Shown here piece by piece: positions 27,196 through 36,797 of a DNA stretch of 64,000 nucleotides. The notes under the pieces are model-generated. The model saw only the letters and a program-made list of their open reading frames with translations, did no database searches and was not told the origin of the DNA. Source of the DNA: Ereboglobus luteus (GTDB lineage Bacteria; Verrucomicrobiota; Verrucomicrobiia; Opitutales; Opitutaceae); the NCBI RefSeq assembly GCF_003096195.1, contig NZ_CP023004.1:2522501-2586500 (forward strand), written 5' to 3'. The position numbers were made by a program, and so were the translations under genes. Positions within the stretch are counted from its first letter, which is position 1, and the number at the start of each line of letters is the position of its first letter.

Positions 27196-29178
27196 ATGAA
27201 AACCCGCATCATCACCCTTGCACTCGCCATTACCCTCACGCTCGTTGCCACCGCCGCGCCGGCGCCGGTCGAACGCGATATCGTCATTTACGGCGACAAC
27301 TCCGCCGCCGTCGCAGCCGCCGTCCAGGCGCGCCGCATGGGCAAATCCGTTGTCATCGTCGGGCACTCCTCCCGCGTCGGCGGCCTCACCACGGGCGGCC
27401 TCGGCCAGACCGACATCGGCAATCGCCATGTCATCGGCGGCATCTCACGCGAGTTTTACCGCGCCGTCCGCGACCATTATCAAAAACCCGAGGCGTGGAA
27501 ATGGCAGAAGTCGGAGGAGCTTCGCGCCTCCAAAAACCGCACCGAGGCCGATGTCTGGTGGATTTTCGAGCCGCACGTCGCGCTCGACATCTACAACGGC
27601 TGGCTCGCGCGCGACGGCATCGAGTATGTTAAAAACGCCCGCCTCGACCGTTCGAAAAACGGCATCGTGAAAAACGGCGCCCGTATCATTGCCATCCGCG
27701 ACGAGGCGGGGCGCGAGTATCGCGGCAAAGTTTTCATCGACGCCACCTACGAGGGCGACCTCATGGCGCTCGCCGGCATCACCTACACCGTCGGACGCGA
27801 GGCCAATTCGTTGTATGGCGAAGCACTAAACGGCGTGCAAACTGCCATGGACAAATGGCACCAGTTTTTCCCGGGCGTTGACCCTTATGTGCGAAAAGGC
27901 GATCCGGCCAGCGGCTTGCTGCCGTTCATTGACCCGACCGGCCCCGGCGTCGAGGGCGCGGGCGACAAGCGCGTGCAGGCGTATTGCTACCGCATGTGCC
28001 TCACCGATCATCCCGAAAACAGAATCCCGTTTATAAAACCGGATGGCTACCGCGAGGATTGGTATGAGTTGCTTTTCCGCAACATCGAGGCCGCGCCTGA
28101 CCTCGCCACTGTGAAAAAGTGGATATGGATAAACTCCCCCATGCCCAACCGCAAAACCGACACTAATAATCGCGGCGGTTTTTCCACCGATTTCATCGGC
28201 CAGAATTACGATTATCCCGAAGCCGACTATGCAACCCGCGAGCAAATCGCACGCCGTCACCTGCTATATCAACAAGGCCTCATGTGGTCGCTCGCCTACC
28301 ATCCGCGCGTGCCCGCTGAAATCCGCGAATTCGTCTCGCGCTGGGGCATGACCAAGGACGAGTTCATCGAAGGCGGCGGTTGGCAGGGGCAGTTGTATGT
28401 GCGCGAGGCGCGCCGCATGGTTTCCGACTTGGTGATGACCCAGCACCACTGCCAGGGCCGCGAAACCGTGAACGACTCCATCGGCATGGCCGCCTACACG
28501 ATGGATTCGCACCACGTCCAGCGTTACGTCGACAAAAACGGCCACGTTCGCAACGAGGGCGATGTGCAGGTCGGCAAATTTCCGCCCTATCCCGTCGGCT
28601 ACCGCTCGATCGTGCCGCGTGAAAGCGAGTGCGTGAACCTCATCGTGCCCGTGTGCATGTCCGCCTCGCACATCGCCTACGGCTCGATTCGCATGGAGCC
28701 CGTTTTCATGGTATTCGGCCAGTCCGCCGCCACCGCCGCCGCGCTTGCGATTGATGACAATGTTTCGCTGCAAAAAGTTGATTACAAGAAACTCCGCGCC
28801 CGCCTGTTGAAGGACGGCCAGATTCTCGAACGCCCCGCGGATTCAGGCACAAAAACAACCGCCGCAGCTACCGGCAAACTGGCGGAGAACCTCGCCGCGC
28901 TGCAAGCGCGCGGAATCATACAACAGCCCGACTACTGGCTGAAAAACGCCCGTCCCGGCAAGACCTGCGCAGGCCAGTCCGTCGCGACACTGATTGTGAA
29001 CGCCGTCTCGAAGAAAAAGCCCGGCGTGACGCTCGACGAGGCGTGCGATTACCTGCACGCCGCCGGCCTGATGTCCCGTCCCGCCGACTGGAAGCGCTAT
29101 GCGCAAAAAGGCAAAACCTGCACCGGCGCCAGCACGGAAAAACTCATCGCCGCATTGGAACAACTCACGCGGCCGTAA
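27196..29178 (+). CDS. Secreted FAD-dependent oxidoreductase (PF12831-like)
   Basis: 660 residues with a signal peptide ([20 protein letters not shown]). A Rossmann FAD site follows directly: [29 protein letters not shown] (first half quoted here as [17 protein letters not shown]), then the [14 protein letters not shown] block of the family. The end of the FAD domain is [20 protein letters not shown]. The last 120 residues, after a Thr/Ala linker, are an extra domain with two Cys (GKTCAGQS and GKTCTGAS repeats) and no recognised name. Such proteins are common in glycan-utilisation loci of Verrucomicrobiota and Planctomycetota. The reaction is unknown. It probably shares a transcript with the sulfatase 60 bp upstream. 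Confidence 0.85.
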   Translation: MKTRIITLALAITLTLVATAAPAPVERDIVIYGDNSAAVAAAVQARRMGKSVVIVGHSSRVGGLTTGGLGQTDIGNRHVIGGISREFYRAVRDHYQKPEAWKWQKSEELRASKNRTEADVWWIFEPHVALDIYNGWLARDGIEYVKNARLDRSKNGIVKNGARIIAIRDEAGREYRGKVFIDATYEGDLMALAGITYTVGREANSLYGEALNGVQTAMDKWHQFFPGVDPYVRKGDPASGLLPFIDPTGPGVEGAGDKRVQAYCYRMCLTDHPENRIPFIKPDGYREDWYELLFRNIEAAPDLATVKKWIWINSPMPNRKTDTNNRGGFSTDFIGQNYDYPEADYATREQIARRHLLYQQGLMWSLAYHPRVPAEIREFVSRWGMTKDEFIEGGGWQGQLYVREARRMVSDLVMTQHHCQGRETVNDSIGMAAYTMDSHHVQRYVDKNGHVRNEGDVQVGKFPPYPVGYRSIVPRESECVNLIVPVCMSASHIAYGSIRMEPVFMVFGQSAATAAALAIDDNVSLQKVDYKKLRARLLKDGQILERPADSGTKTTAAATGKLAENLAALQARGIIQQPDYWLKNARPGKTCAGQSVATLIVNAVSKKKPGVTLDEACDYLHAAGLMSRPADWKRYAQKGKTCTGASTEKLIAALEQLTRP

Positions 29179-29227
29179 AAACAACAGGCCGGTAGCGAAT
29201 GAGTTTTATTCTTTGGTGAGCACAATG

Positions 29228-29290
29228 GTAGGGCGGCGTCGCCGAGGCCGCCGAGTTTGGCTCCCGTAATACCCGGCGCGCGCGCCCTAC
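29228..29290. repeat. Palindromic intergenic repeat with GTAGGGCG ends
   Basis: 63 bp bounded by GTAGGGCG and CGCCCTAC, with inner GGCGTCGCCGAGGCCGCC. It shares its termini with the family 1 elements but has a different body. Confidence 0.6.
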
Positions 29291-29337
29291 CCATTAGGGC
29301 GTTACCGGTTTAAGTTGTCGCATGGGAAAGCCTTTTG

Positions 29338-29362
29338 GTAGGGCGAAGCCTCCGGCTGAGCC
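29338..29362 (+). repeat. Half copy of family 1 palindromic repeat
   Basis: A 25-bp arm (GTAGGGCGAAGCC ... GGCTGAGCC) identical to the reverse complement of the right arm in the SNF2 copy. No matching partner arm is seen within 100 bp. Confidence 0.7.
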
Positions 29363-29815
29363 GAAACCTGAAACGAAAGCTTGAGACGAGTTCAAAACCT
29401 GAGACGAACTCAGCCCTTGCCTTTTGACATTGGCCATAACCACGACGGATGTGATTAAAAGTGTGCCTGAGCCCGATGCGGCTCGGGTAGCATGGGCTTC
29501 CAGCCCATGACATTGGCGGTTCGGGTGACGTGCGCGACCTGCCCATGCCTGGCTTTCAATCACACTTTGAATTGCACCCCACACCCAGCCACGACGGACT
29601 GAATGTTTGACCACTGATGCAAATGGCATAGGAATGAAAACCACCGCCCGATTCACCAATCTATTCAAACAACATTCCAAGGCCGCGCGCATCCCCGAAA
29701 TGCACTATGATTTCCTTTACCCTCCATGCTTCATCTCTACGCAGCCCTTGTTCCCAAAATGTCAAAAGCAAGGACTGCCCCCGTCTCTGGTCCTCTTTTT
29801 TGCCTCCCATGAAAA

Positions 29816-30563
29816 GTGACAAAACACGACCTGACCCCTTCCAAAACCTTATCGGGAGTTATAGATGGCATTTATGAATAGTAAAATAATATATATAGCA
29901 AATGTTATCTTATTGCTCAGTGCTTGCGTGGGATGCGCAAGGAGCACCTCGAAACCACTTATAAATAGCATGTCTTGCGAAGCAGTGAACTATATAGAAG
30001 TGCACATAGATGATTTATTTGATAATCCGGACAGGTATAATGGCCAGCCGATATCGGTGGCAGGGATATATGCTGGATACAGAGACATGTGGCCAATTCT
30101 TTATAAAAACATTAGTGATTTTACGACGAAAGAACCTAAAATTGGTATTAGAATAAGTGGACGCATCGGACGCCAAACAAACTATATTAATGTTAAAAAC
30201 GGTGCCCCTGTTATCATTCGTGGCATATTCAGAGTTCCAGAAGAAAATATGCTCAAATTATTTTTTGCAGATATTATTGATGTGGCCTCTGTAACAGGAG
30301 GAGATGAAGCCCAAAGAAGACTAAAAGAGAACTAAATGTTACGAGCCGAATTCTGGTCGTAAAATCTGCCGAAGTGGCGCCGTAGGGTTTTTACGATAAT
30401 TCCGGCGTGTTGCCGAACTGGCATCCACATTTGTCGCCAAATTGCCGCGCTCCGGTCGTATTTACGATACGCATGGCAAAACCGCATTTGTTTTTGCCCC
30501 CATTTTTGACGTGCAGATTTTGGAAGGGGGCAGTTTGGAAGGGGGCAGGTCGTGTTTTGTCAC
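29816..30563. mobile_element. Putative non-autonomous cassette: AT-rich gene between 30-bp inverted repeats
   Basis: The left repeat 29816-29846 begins GTGACAAAACACGACCTG. The right repeat 30534-30563 is its reverse complement, with 29 of 30 positions matching. Between them lies one AT-rich lipoprotein gene plus 200 bp of DNA with TCGTAAAA/TTTACGA motifs. Part of the right repeat (TTTTGGAAGGGGGCAG) is doubled in tandem at 30518-30533, and a more diverged version follows near 30584-30605. No transposase or recombinase is encoded. The mobile character is inferred. Confidence 0.45.
29865..30335 (+). CDS. AT-rich putative lipoprotein of unknown function
   Basis: 156 residues. A GGGAG ribosome site lies 7 bases before the ATG at 29865. 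The N terminus is a lipoprotein-type signal with hydrophobic residues 8-20 and Cys 21 or Cys 24 as the lipid site (LLLSACVGC). The rest (DLFDNPDRYNGQPISVAGIY, GAPVIIRGIFRVPEENMLKL) has the look of a small beta-barrel (OB-like) domain, but I recognise no family. Its base composition is strikingly AT-rich, with many ATA, TTA and AAA codons, unlike every other gene here. With the flanking inverted repeats this suggests recent acquisition. Confidence 0.75.
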   Translation: MAFMNSKIIYIANVILLLSACVGCARSTSKPLINSMSCEAVNYIEVHIDDLFDNPDRYNGQPISVAGIYAGYRDMWPILYKNISDFTTKEPKIGIRISGRIGRQTNYINVKNGAPVIIRGIFRVPEENMLKLFFADIIDVASVTGGDEAQRRLKEN

Positions 30564-30869
30564 TTTTTTTGACGGGAATGAAAGGTGACGGGTCGAGTTT
30601 TGTTGATTTTTCCCTTTAGTCGCAATGCGAGCGGGCGCCCTTCGCCGGGGTGACGTTCTCCTGAGTCCAGACGGCGGGTTTTGCGGGGCGCGACGGAAGC
30701 GGCTTGCGGTCGTTGGCGACGATGTTGACGAGGCGCGCGCAGCCCAGAGGGCCACAAAAAACAAAAGCCAGAATACCAGCCCCGCGAAATGCGACGGCCT
30801 GGTTTTCTGGCTTCTGGTTCTCTGGCGCTCTGGCCTCTGGTATTCCGGCCTCTGTTCTTCTGAATTTCC
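30336..30869. other. Intergenic region between the AT-rich cassette and serA
   Basis: 534 bp without a supportable gene. It contains the right inverted repeat of the cassette (30534-30563), a diverged echo of it, and the family 2 TCTGGC repeat at 30767-30854, which ends just before the serA stop. Confidence 0.6.
30767..30854. repeat. Family 2 TCTGGC repeat, intergenic copy
   Basis: A GCCAGAATACCAG arm at 30767-30779 faces a run of TTCTGGCTTCTGGTTCTCTG units at 30805-30854. It is clearly related to the copy embedded in the SNF2 gene at 3821-3870. Confidence 0.6.
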
Positions 30870-32459
30870 TCAGAGCTGCACGAACTTCGCCATTTTGATG
30901 GCGGGGAGGGCTTTGATTTCCTTGCGGGCGGCCTCGCTCGGCTCGGTGTCAACGCGCACGACCATGTAGGCGGTGCCGCCGGGCGTGAGGCGCGAGAGCG
31001 ACATGTCGGCGATGTTCACCTTGTCCTTGCCGAGGATCGTGCCAATCGTGCCGACCATGCCGGGCACGTCGGAGTTTTCCAACACGAGCAGTCCGCCCTC
31101 GGCCAGCACCTCGACCTCGCGGCTGTTGATGTTGACGATGCGCGGTTGTCCGCCCTTGCCGATGAGCGTGCCTTGCGCGGAATAAATTTTCCCGTCCGGC
31201 GTGATGACATCGACCGCCATGAGCTCGGTGTAACCGCAGTCGTTGTTGGACTTAATGGTTTCGACCTGCACGCCGAGGCGCTGCATGAGCGAGGGGGCGT
31301 TGACGAAGTTGACCTGTTCGCCGCTGATGCGGCGCAGGTAGCCGCGCTGGATGGAGCGCGTGATGGCGTTGGCGTCAAGATCGACGATCTTGCCCCAATA
31401 GGTGATGCGGAGCGTGGAGATTTGCTGCGGCGAGATTTGCTGCACGAGCGTGCCGAGCTTGGCGCCGAGGTCGAGGTAGGGCCCGAGAATCTTGATCGCG
31501 GCTTCGTCGATCGAGGGCATGTTGACGGCGTTGCGGATGACTCCGCCCTTGAGCACGTCGGCGATTTGCTCGGCGATCTCGATGCCGACCGATTCCTGCG
31601 CCTCCGCGGTCGAGGCGCCGAGATGCGGCGTGAGCACGACATTGGGCATGGAGCGCAGCGGGCTGTCCTTGGCGAGCGGCTCGCCCTCGAAAACGTCGAG
31701 CCCGGCGGCTGCGACCTTGCCGGACTTGAGCGCCTCGACGAGCGCGCTTTCCTTTATGATGCCGCCGCGCGCGCAGTTGAAGATGCGCAGGCCCTTTTTG
31801 CATTTTTCAAAGGCCGCCTCGTCGATCATATACTTGGTGTCCTCGGTGAGCGGCATGTGCACGGTGATGTAGTCGGCTTGCGCGAGGATGTCGTCGAGCG
31901 TGGCGATTTCGACCTGCATGGCCTTGGCGCGGCTGGGCGCGAGATAGGGATCGTAGGCGAGCACGCGCATGCCGAACGCCTGGGCGCGCTTGGCGACCTC
32001 GCCGCCGATGCGGCCGAGCCCGATGACGCCGAGCGTCTTGCGGAAGAGCTCGATGCCGCTGAAAGCCTTGCGGTTCCACTCGCCGTTTTTCATGGACGCG
32101 GCGGCTTGCGGAACGGGGCGCGCGCCGCAGAGGATGTGCGTGAAGGTGAGCTCGGCGGTGGCGATGGTGTTGCCCGCCGGGGTGTTCATGACAACGACGC
32201 CGCGCTCGGTGGCGGCCTCGACATCGACGTTGTCAACTCCCACGCCGGCGCGTCCGACGACCTTGAGGAGCGGAGCGGCCTCGAGCACCTGCTTCGTGAT
32301 CTTGGTTTCCGAGCGCACGGCGATGGCGTGCACGTCCTTGACGAGTTCGAGGACTTTTTCCGGAGAAGAACCGTAAGCCTCGATGACTTCAAAACCCGCT
32401 TGTTTTCGCAGGTATTCAACTCCTTTTGGTGATATTTTGTCGGCGACCAGGATTTTCAT
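30870..32459 (-). CDS. serA: D-3-phosphoglycerate dehydrogenase with C-terminal ACT domain
   Basis: 529 residues from the ATG at 32459 (MKILVADKISPKGVEYLRKQ), the length of the long SerA type. It oxidises 3-phosphoglycerate with NAD to open serine synthesis. Seen: GRAGVGVDNVDVEAATERGV in the substrate domain, the NAD site LGVIGLGRIGGEVAKRAQAF, the catalytic Arg/Glu/His region (NCARGGIIKE, VLTPHLGASTAEAQ), then the intervening domain and a C-terminal ACT domain (LLVLENSDVPGMVGTIGTIL), which normally binds serine for feedback control. It stands alone, divergent from lpxA. Confidence 0.96.
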   Translation of the reverse strand: MKILVADKISPKGVEYLRKQAGFEVIEAYGSSPEKVLELVKDVHAIAVRSETKITKQVLEAAPLLKVVGRAGVGVDNVDVEAATERGVVVMNTPAGNTIATAELTFTHILCGARPVPQAAASMKNGEWNRKAFSGIELFRKTLGVIGLGRIGGEVAKRAQAFGMRVLAYDPYLAPSRAKAMQVEIATLDDILAQADYITVHMPLTEDTKYMIDEAAFEKCKKGLRIFNCARGGIIKESALVEALKSGKVAAAGLDVFEGEPLAKDSPLRSMPNVVLTPHLGASTAEAQESVGIEIAEQIADVLKGGVIRNAVNMPSIDEAAIKILGPYLDLGAKLGTLVQQISPQQISTLRITYWGKIVDLDANAITRSIQRGYLRRISGEQVNFVNAPSLMQRLGVQVETIKSNNDCGYTELMAVDVITPDGKIYSAQGTLIGKGGQPRIVNINSREVEVLAEGGLLVLENSDVPGMVGTIGTILGKDKVNIADMSLSRLTPGGTAYMVVRVDTEPSEAARKEIKALPAIKMAKFVQL

Positions 32460-32585
32460 GGGAAAAAATGGAAACGAACAGGCAACAGGCTGGGGCACCG
32501 CGGCGCAAGTGGTTTTTACAGAACAGCGGTTTTCCATTTACGCGGGGCGGCGAATGGTGTGTGTTTCCGCGCATAAATTTTCCTC

Positions 32586-33359
32586 ATGGCCACTTTCATT
32601 CATCCCACTGCCATCATCGAACCGGGCGCGCAGATCGGCGCGGATTGCGAGATTCTCGCGGGGGCCGTCATCAAGGAGGGCGTCGTGCTCGGCGACCGCG
32701 TGGCTGTGGGTGAATACTCGGTGATCGGCGGCGCGCCGCAATCAATCGGTTTCGACCGGTCTCTCAAGACGGGCGTGCGGATCGGCGCGGACACGGTCAT
32801 TCGCGAGCACGTCACGATCAGCCGCGCGACACACGAGGGCTGCGCCACCGTGATCGGCGAAAAATGTTTTATCATGGCGACGGCGCACGTGGCGCACGAT
32901 TGCGCGCTGGCGGACAATGTCATCATGGCAAACGCGGTGCTGCTGGCGGGGCACGTGAGCGTGGGGACGAGCGCGTTTATCGGCGGGGGCGCGGTCGTGC
33001 ACCAATTTGTGCGCATCGGCGAAAGCGTGATGATAAGCGGCAACGCGTCGATTTCGCAGGACCTGGCGCCGTTTACGCTCGTGGCGGAGCGCGACGGCGT
33101 CGTGGGGCTGAATCTCATCGGGCTGAAACGGCGCGGCTTTTCGCGCGAGGCGATTCGCGAAATCAAGGACGCGTTTCGCGAGGTGTATCACGCGCGGACC
33201 AACATCCGCAATGTGGCGGCGGACGCGCTCGCGGCGGGGCGCTACGCGACGCCCGAGGCGGGGCTTTTCCTGCAGTTTTTCTCGGGCGGGAAACGCGGTT
33301 TCGCGCGCCTGATGCGCAAGCACGGCGAGAGCGAATCCGGCGCGCCCGCCGCGGATTAA
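32586..33359 (+). CDS. lpxA: Acyl-ACP--UDP-N-acetylglucosamine O-acyltransferase
   Basis: 257 residues, standard for LpxA. It makes the first committed step of lipid A synthesis in the cytoplasm. The N-terminal part is a left-handed beta-helix made of hexapeptide repeats (IHPTAIIEPGAQIGADCEIL onward). The catalytic His lies in ATAHVAHDCALAD, and GGGAVVHQFVRIGE is typical. The C-terminal helical part starts near residue 190. Its presence without fabZ or lpxD alongside means the lipid A genes are split in this genome. The next gene starts 37 bp after its stop. Confidence 0.95.
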   Translation: MATFIHPTAIIEPGAQIGADCEILAGAVIKEGVVLGDRVAVGEYSVIGGAPQSIGFDRSLKTGVRIGADTVIREHVTISRATHEGCATVIGEKCFIMATAHVAHDCALADNVIMANAVLLAGHVSVGTSAFIGGGAVVHQFVRIGESVMISGNASISQDLAPFTLVAERDGVVGLNLIGLKRRGFSREAIREIKDAFREVYHARTNIRNVAADALAAGRYATPEAGLFLQFFSGGKRGFARLMRKHGESESGAPAAD

Positions 33360-33396
33360 TGTGGAACGACGGCGCCGAAAAATTTGTCCCAAGAGC

Positions 33397-35049
33397 ATGC
33401 ACGAAAAACCGCGAAGCCCGATTGTTCCCGCGCTGATCACCCTGGCGCTGATCGGTTTTATGGCGTGGACGCTTGTGAAACACCAGCGGCGCGCGGAGGG
33501 GCTGGCCGCGGCTGAAAAAGCGCGGACCGAGGCAACGGATGACCGGGCGGCGTTGACCGCGGCGGCGCAAAAAGCCCGCGCAAATGCGTTGACTGCGGAG
33601 GCGCGGCGACTCGGCGCGGCGGCGTTTAAGGAGCAACTGGCGGCGCACCTCGACAACGACCATGTCCGGCGAAACGAGGCCGTGCTCGCGTTCAAGGACG
33701 CGGGGGCGCTGCAACGTTTTCTGGCGCGGGCGAAAGACGCGGGGCTGACGGTGATGTCGAGCTCGGAAAAGTTGCTGTCGGCGCGCGTGCGTTATGCGTC
33801 GCTCGACGGACTGGCGTCGGAGATCACGGACAACTCATCCGATTACGAGGAGGTTGGCGGCAACTTTATCGCGGAGATTCCAACCGTGCCGGAGACCGAG
33901 GCGCGCACGGCGCGTTCGCAGGTTCCCGTGCGCGACAATTTGCTCGGGGCGATCGGCGTTGCGGGCGCGGACAACAGCCAATGGGGGCGAGGCGTGACGA
34001 TCGCGGTGCTCGACAGCGGCGTGGCGGCCGACGCGACATTCGGGCAGCGCGTGCGCAGGCTCGACGCCGGCCACGGCGTTTCAATTGAGGCGGGGGAGGG
34101 GCACGGCACCGCCGTGGCATCGCTCGCCGCGGGCGCCGCCGCCGACGCGCCCGGTGTCGCTCCCGCGGCCGACATCCTGAGCATCCGCGTGACGGATTCA
34201 AACGGTCTTGGCGATCTCTACACCATCTCGGAGGCGATCATGCAGGCGGTGGATTCCGGCGCGCAGATCATCAATGTGAGCCTCGGCAGCTACGGGACGA
34301 GCGCGGTGTTGTTGCGCGCGATTGAATACGCGATGCAGGGCGGCGCGGTTGTCGTGGCGGCGGCGGGCAACGACCAGGCGGCGCAGCTCATGTGGCCCGC
34401 CGCCTATTCGCGGGTGATTTCGGTGGGGGCGACGGACGCGATGCAGCAGCAGCTCATTTTTTCCAACTCGGGCGCGCAGTTGCAGATAACCGCGCCGGGT
34501 TACGCCATACTGGCCGCGTGGGCGGATGAGTCGCGGGTTGGCTTCACGGGCACATCGGCGAGCGCGCCGGTGGTGTCGGGCGCGATTGCGGCGCTGATGT
34601 CGGCCTATGGCGGAATCAGCGCGCAGGAGGCGTGGGCGATTTTGGTGGCGCACGTCAACGACGCCGGCGCGGAAGGGCGCGACGATGATTACGGCGCGGG
34701 CGTGATCGACCTTGGCTGGGCGTTGGAAAGCAACGATCCCACGCGCGTGGACACGGCCATTTCGAGCCATTATTACAACAGCAAGGACGGCACGGTCGAT
34801 GTCGTTGTGCAAAACCGCAGCGCCACGGCCATGTCGGGGATGACGCTTGTGGTGGAGGTCAACGGGGCTGTCTCGAATGTCGCGCTGCCGTGGGTCGACG
34901 CCCGCGCAACGACTGTCGTGAAAGTGCCGGTGCCCGAGGGCGCGGAAACCATTGTGAACACAACGCTGCTCAACGCCGGCGGTGTGACCGACAAAAATCC
35001 GGCGAACAATCACAAGGCCAGTGTCGTTTCCCTGGGTGGCGGCGAGTGA
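33397..35049 (+). CDS. Membrane-anchored S8 subtilisin-like serine protease
   Basis: 550 residues from the ATG at 33397; a GTG at 33361 would add 12 residues. One hydrophobic segment near the N terminus (IVPALITLALIGFMAWTLVK) could be a signal anchor. A propeptide-like region follows (residues about 75-150). The catalytic triad is complete: Asp in TIAVLDSGVAAD, His in GHGTAVASLAAG, Ser in GFTGTSASAPVVSGAIAALM, and the oxyanion Asn in VVVAAAGND. The last 100 residues look like a CARDB/beta-sandwich domain (GMTLVVEVNGAVSNV). It should act in the periplasm or outside. It follows lpxA closely, though a functional link is unlikely. Confidence 0.92.
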   Translation: MHEKPRSPIVPALITLALIGFMAWTLVKHQRRAEGLAAAEKARTEATDDRAALTAAAQKARANALTAEARRLGAAAFKEQLAAHLDNDHVRRNEAVLAFKDAGALQRFLARAKDAGLTVMSSSEKLLSARVRYASLDGLASEITDNSSDYEEVGGNFIAEIPTVPETEARTARSQVPVRDNLLGAIGVAGADNSQWGRGVTIAVLDSGVAADATFGQRVRRLDAGHGVSIEAGEGHGTAVASLAAGAAADAPGVAPAADILSIRVTDSNGLGDLYTISEAIMQAVDSGAQIINVSLGSYGTSAVLLRAIEYAMQGGAVVVAAAGNDQAAQLMWPAAYSRVISVGATDAMQQQLIFSNSGAQLQITAPGYAILAAWADESRVGFTGTSASAPVVSGAIAALMSAYGGISAQEAWAILVAHVNDAGAEGRDDDYGAGVIDLGWALESNDPTRVDTAISSHYYNSKDGTVDVVVQNRSATAMSGMTLVVEVNGAVSNVALPWVDARATTVVKVPVPEGAETIVNTTLLNAGGVTDKNPANNHKASVVSLGGGE

Positions 35050-35152
35050 GATTTGTCGCGCGGACCGAGAGTTGGCCTGAGGGCCTCCTTCGTTGCTTTG
35101 CAGACTTGGCAGGCGGCGCGAGTTGGTTTTTGTTGTCCGTTTCACGTTTTCA

Positions 35153-36115
35153 ATGAGCACACGTCCAAAACGCGCTTACGACGCATCCTTCAAAGTCACC
35201 GACGCCTATCGCGCGTCGCTGCCCGACGTGATGAAATGTCCGAACGACATCGAGGGCGCGCGGGTCGCCATCCAGCAGGTCGGCATCGACGGGTTCAAGC
35301 TGCCCATGCGTTTCGCGTTGAAGGCGGGCTCGGGGAAAAAGGGCGGGGCGGCGGCGAAACATGACACCGGTCCGGTCACGCTCGAGGCCCGCGTCACCGG
35401 CACCGTTTCCCTCGACGCGGCGCGCAAGGGCATCAACATGAGCCGCATCGTGAGGACGTTTTACGAGCACTGCGCAGATGTGTGCTCGCCGGAATCGCTC
35501 GGGCGCATTTTGAAAAAATATCGCCGGGTTCACGCCGCGCTCGAGGCGCGGTTGCGCGTGGCGTTTTCCTTTCCCGTGTGGCAGGCCAGCCTGCGCAGCG
35601 GCCTGGGCGGCTGGCAGTATTACGACGCGGCGTATGAAGTGGCGCTCGGGCGCGCCGGCGAACTGCGCCGTTATGTGGAGATGGATTTTGAATACTCGTC
35701 GGCCTGCCCGTGCTCGGCGGAGCTTGCGGAACATGCGCGCGAGGCTCGCGGCGTTTTTGCGATGGGCCACTCGCAACGCTCCAGGGCGCGCGTTCGCGTC
35801 GAGATCGCGCCGCGCCGGGCGTTCACCGTTGATACGCTTCGCGAGCACTGCCGCGCCGCGCTTCGCACCGAGACGCAGGTGATGGTGAAGCGCGAGGACG
35901 AGCAGGCGTTTGCCGAGCTGAACGGGGCGCATTTGAAGTTTGTGGAGGATGCCGCGCGCCTGCTTTACGCGCGCTTGGCGGCGGATGCGCGCGTGCGCGA
36001 TTTTCGCGTGATATGCGCGCATTACGAATCGCTTCATTCGCACGATGCCGTGAGCGTCATTTGCAAGGGCATCCCCGGCGGCATGAACGCCGACTCGCTG
36101 GATTTTCGGATGTAA
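35153..36115 (+). CDS. folE2: GTP cyclohydrolase I, FolE2 type
   Basis: 320 residues from the ATG at 35153 (MSTRPKRAYDASFKVTDAYR). It converts GTP to dihydroneopterin triphosphate for folate, the zinc-independent alternative to FolE. Signature blocks: LPMRF near the N terminus, GTVSLDAARKGINMSRIVR, the Cys-rich EYSSACPCSAEL with the catalytic Cys, and FRVICAHYESLHSHDAVSVI near the end. It lies 103 bp after the protease. In many bacteria folE2 is controlled by zinc through Zur, but I see no such site here. Confidence 0.95.
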   Translation: MSTRPKRAYDASFKVTDAYRASLPDVMKCPNDIEGARVAIQQVGIDGFKLPMRFALKAGSGKKGGAAAKHDTGPVTLEARVTGTVSLDAARKGINMSRIVRTFYEHCADVCSPESLGRILKKYRRVHAALEARLRVAFSFPVWQASLRSGLGGWQYYDAAYEVALGRAGELRRYVEMDFEYSSACPCSAELAEHAREARGVFAMGHSQRSRARVRVEIAPRRAFTVDTLREHCRAALRTETQVMVKREDEQAFAELNGAHLKFVEDAARLLYARLAADARVRDFRVICAHYESLHSHDAVSVICKGIPGGMNADSLDFRM

Positions 36116-36183
36116 ACCCGCGCGGCCGACGTTGGCGCGCAATTTCGCAGTCCCTTCGCTGCGCCGGACCGGCGTTTTGCGTC

Positions 36184-36230
36184 TTGCAACTTGCAATCCC
36201 GTGTTGCCCGCGGGGCGTTGCAAATTGCAA
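36184..36230. repeat. Inverted repeat (TTGCAA-rich hairpin) after folE2
   Basis: TTGCAACTTGCAA at 36184-36196 faces TTGCAAATTGCAA at 36218-36230, 12 of 13 pairs, with a 21-base GC-rich loop. It could be a 3' hairpin of folE2 or a protein-binding site; no U tract follows. Confidence 0.5.
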
Positions 36231-36346
36231 CGAATGGTGATTGGGAGATAATACTCTAGTTGTGTTTTATGTTAATACTTATGTTTTTATGAAACGCGTG
36301 AGGAGTTGGCACGCATATAGCTTAATGGAGAGAAGCATAAAACATC

Positions 36347-36679
36347 ATGAACATCCTAAACTCACTCAGCTTTTTGATCTTTGGGCTTATCATGCGCTTC
36401 CTGCCGGTGTTTGCGCCGGCATTTGTGGCTCCTGATGCGCTTAATTCCGCGGCGGCCGAGGCGACGACACGCGGGACGCTTCTTGTGGCGGCGGGTTATG
36501 CGTTTGCCGCGTTGGGTGCATGGTTGCTTGTGAGGGAAATGGCGCGCATCACCAGACATACGACGGCGGAGGTTCGCCGCGAACTTCAAGCGACCCGCGA
36601 AACTCGCGAGACTGCCAACGAGTGCGAAGCCCGTGCCCACGGGCTGGCAAGTCAGGTAGAAGTGCATGCACACTACTAA
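36347..36679 (+). CDS. Small two-helix membrane protein, unknown function
   Basis: 110 residues. A GGAGAG ribosome site lies 11 bases before the ATG at 36347. There are two hydrophobic segments, residues 5-30 (SLSFLIFGLIMRFLPVFAPA) and about 46-64 (LLVAAGYAFAALGAWLLV), then a charged Arg/Glu/Thr-rich helix likely to be cytoplasmic. No family is recognised. The upstream 100 bp are AT-rich, consistent with a promoter. It is followed by the 6S RNA gene. Confidence 0.6.
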   Translation: MNILNSLSFLIFGLIMRFLPVFAPAFVAPDALNSAAAEATTRGTLLVAAGYAFAALGAWLLVREMARITRHTTAEVRRELQATRETRETANECEARAHGLASQVEVHAHY

Positions 36680-36762
36680 CATGCGCGCAATATGCGCATG
36701 ATCATCCGGCGGATAATATTGATGAACTTGAGTGTTACTTGGGCACAAAATGCTCAAATCGG

Positions 36763-36790
36763 TTGACCGCGAGCCGCGGGGGACTACTGT
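36763..36790 (+). promoter_or_regulatory. Promoter of the 6S RNA gene
   Basis: A TTGACC -35 box (36763-36768), 16-base spacer and TACTGT -10 box (36785-36790). Transcription should start at about 36797-36798, exactly where the closing stem of the 6S RNA begins. Confidence 0.55.
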
Positions 36791-36797
36791 CTTTCCT

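Larger units (their letters stand above)
29179..29864. other. Repeat-rich intergenic region after the oxidoreductase
   Basis: 686 bp without a gene I can support. It holds a GTAGGGCG...CGCCCTAC palindrome, a half copy of the family 1 repeat, a perfect CATGGGCT/AGCCCATG hairpin at 29490-29508, and the left inverted repeat of the AT-rich cassette at 29816. Short open frames in it show no family resemblance. Confidence 0.6.

Noticed and set aside
31146-32432. 428-codon plus-strand frame opposite serA
   Set aside because: It is antisense to conserved SerA motifs and has no recognisable domain.
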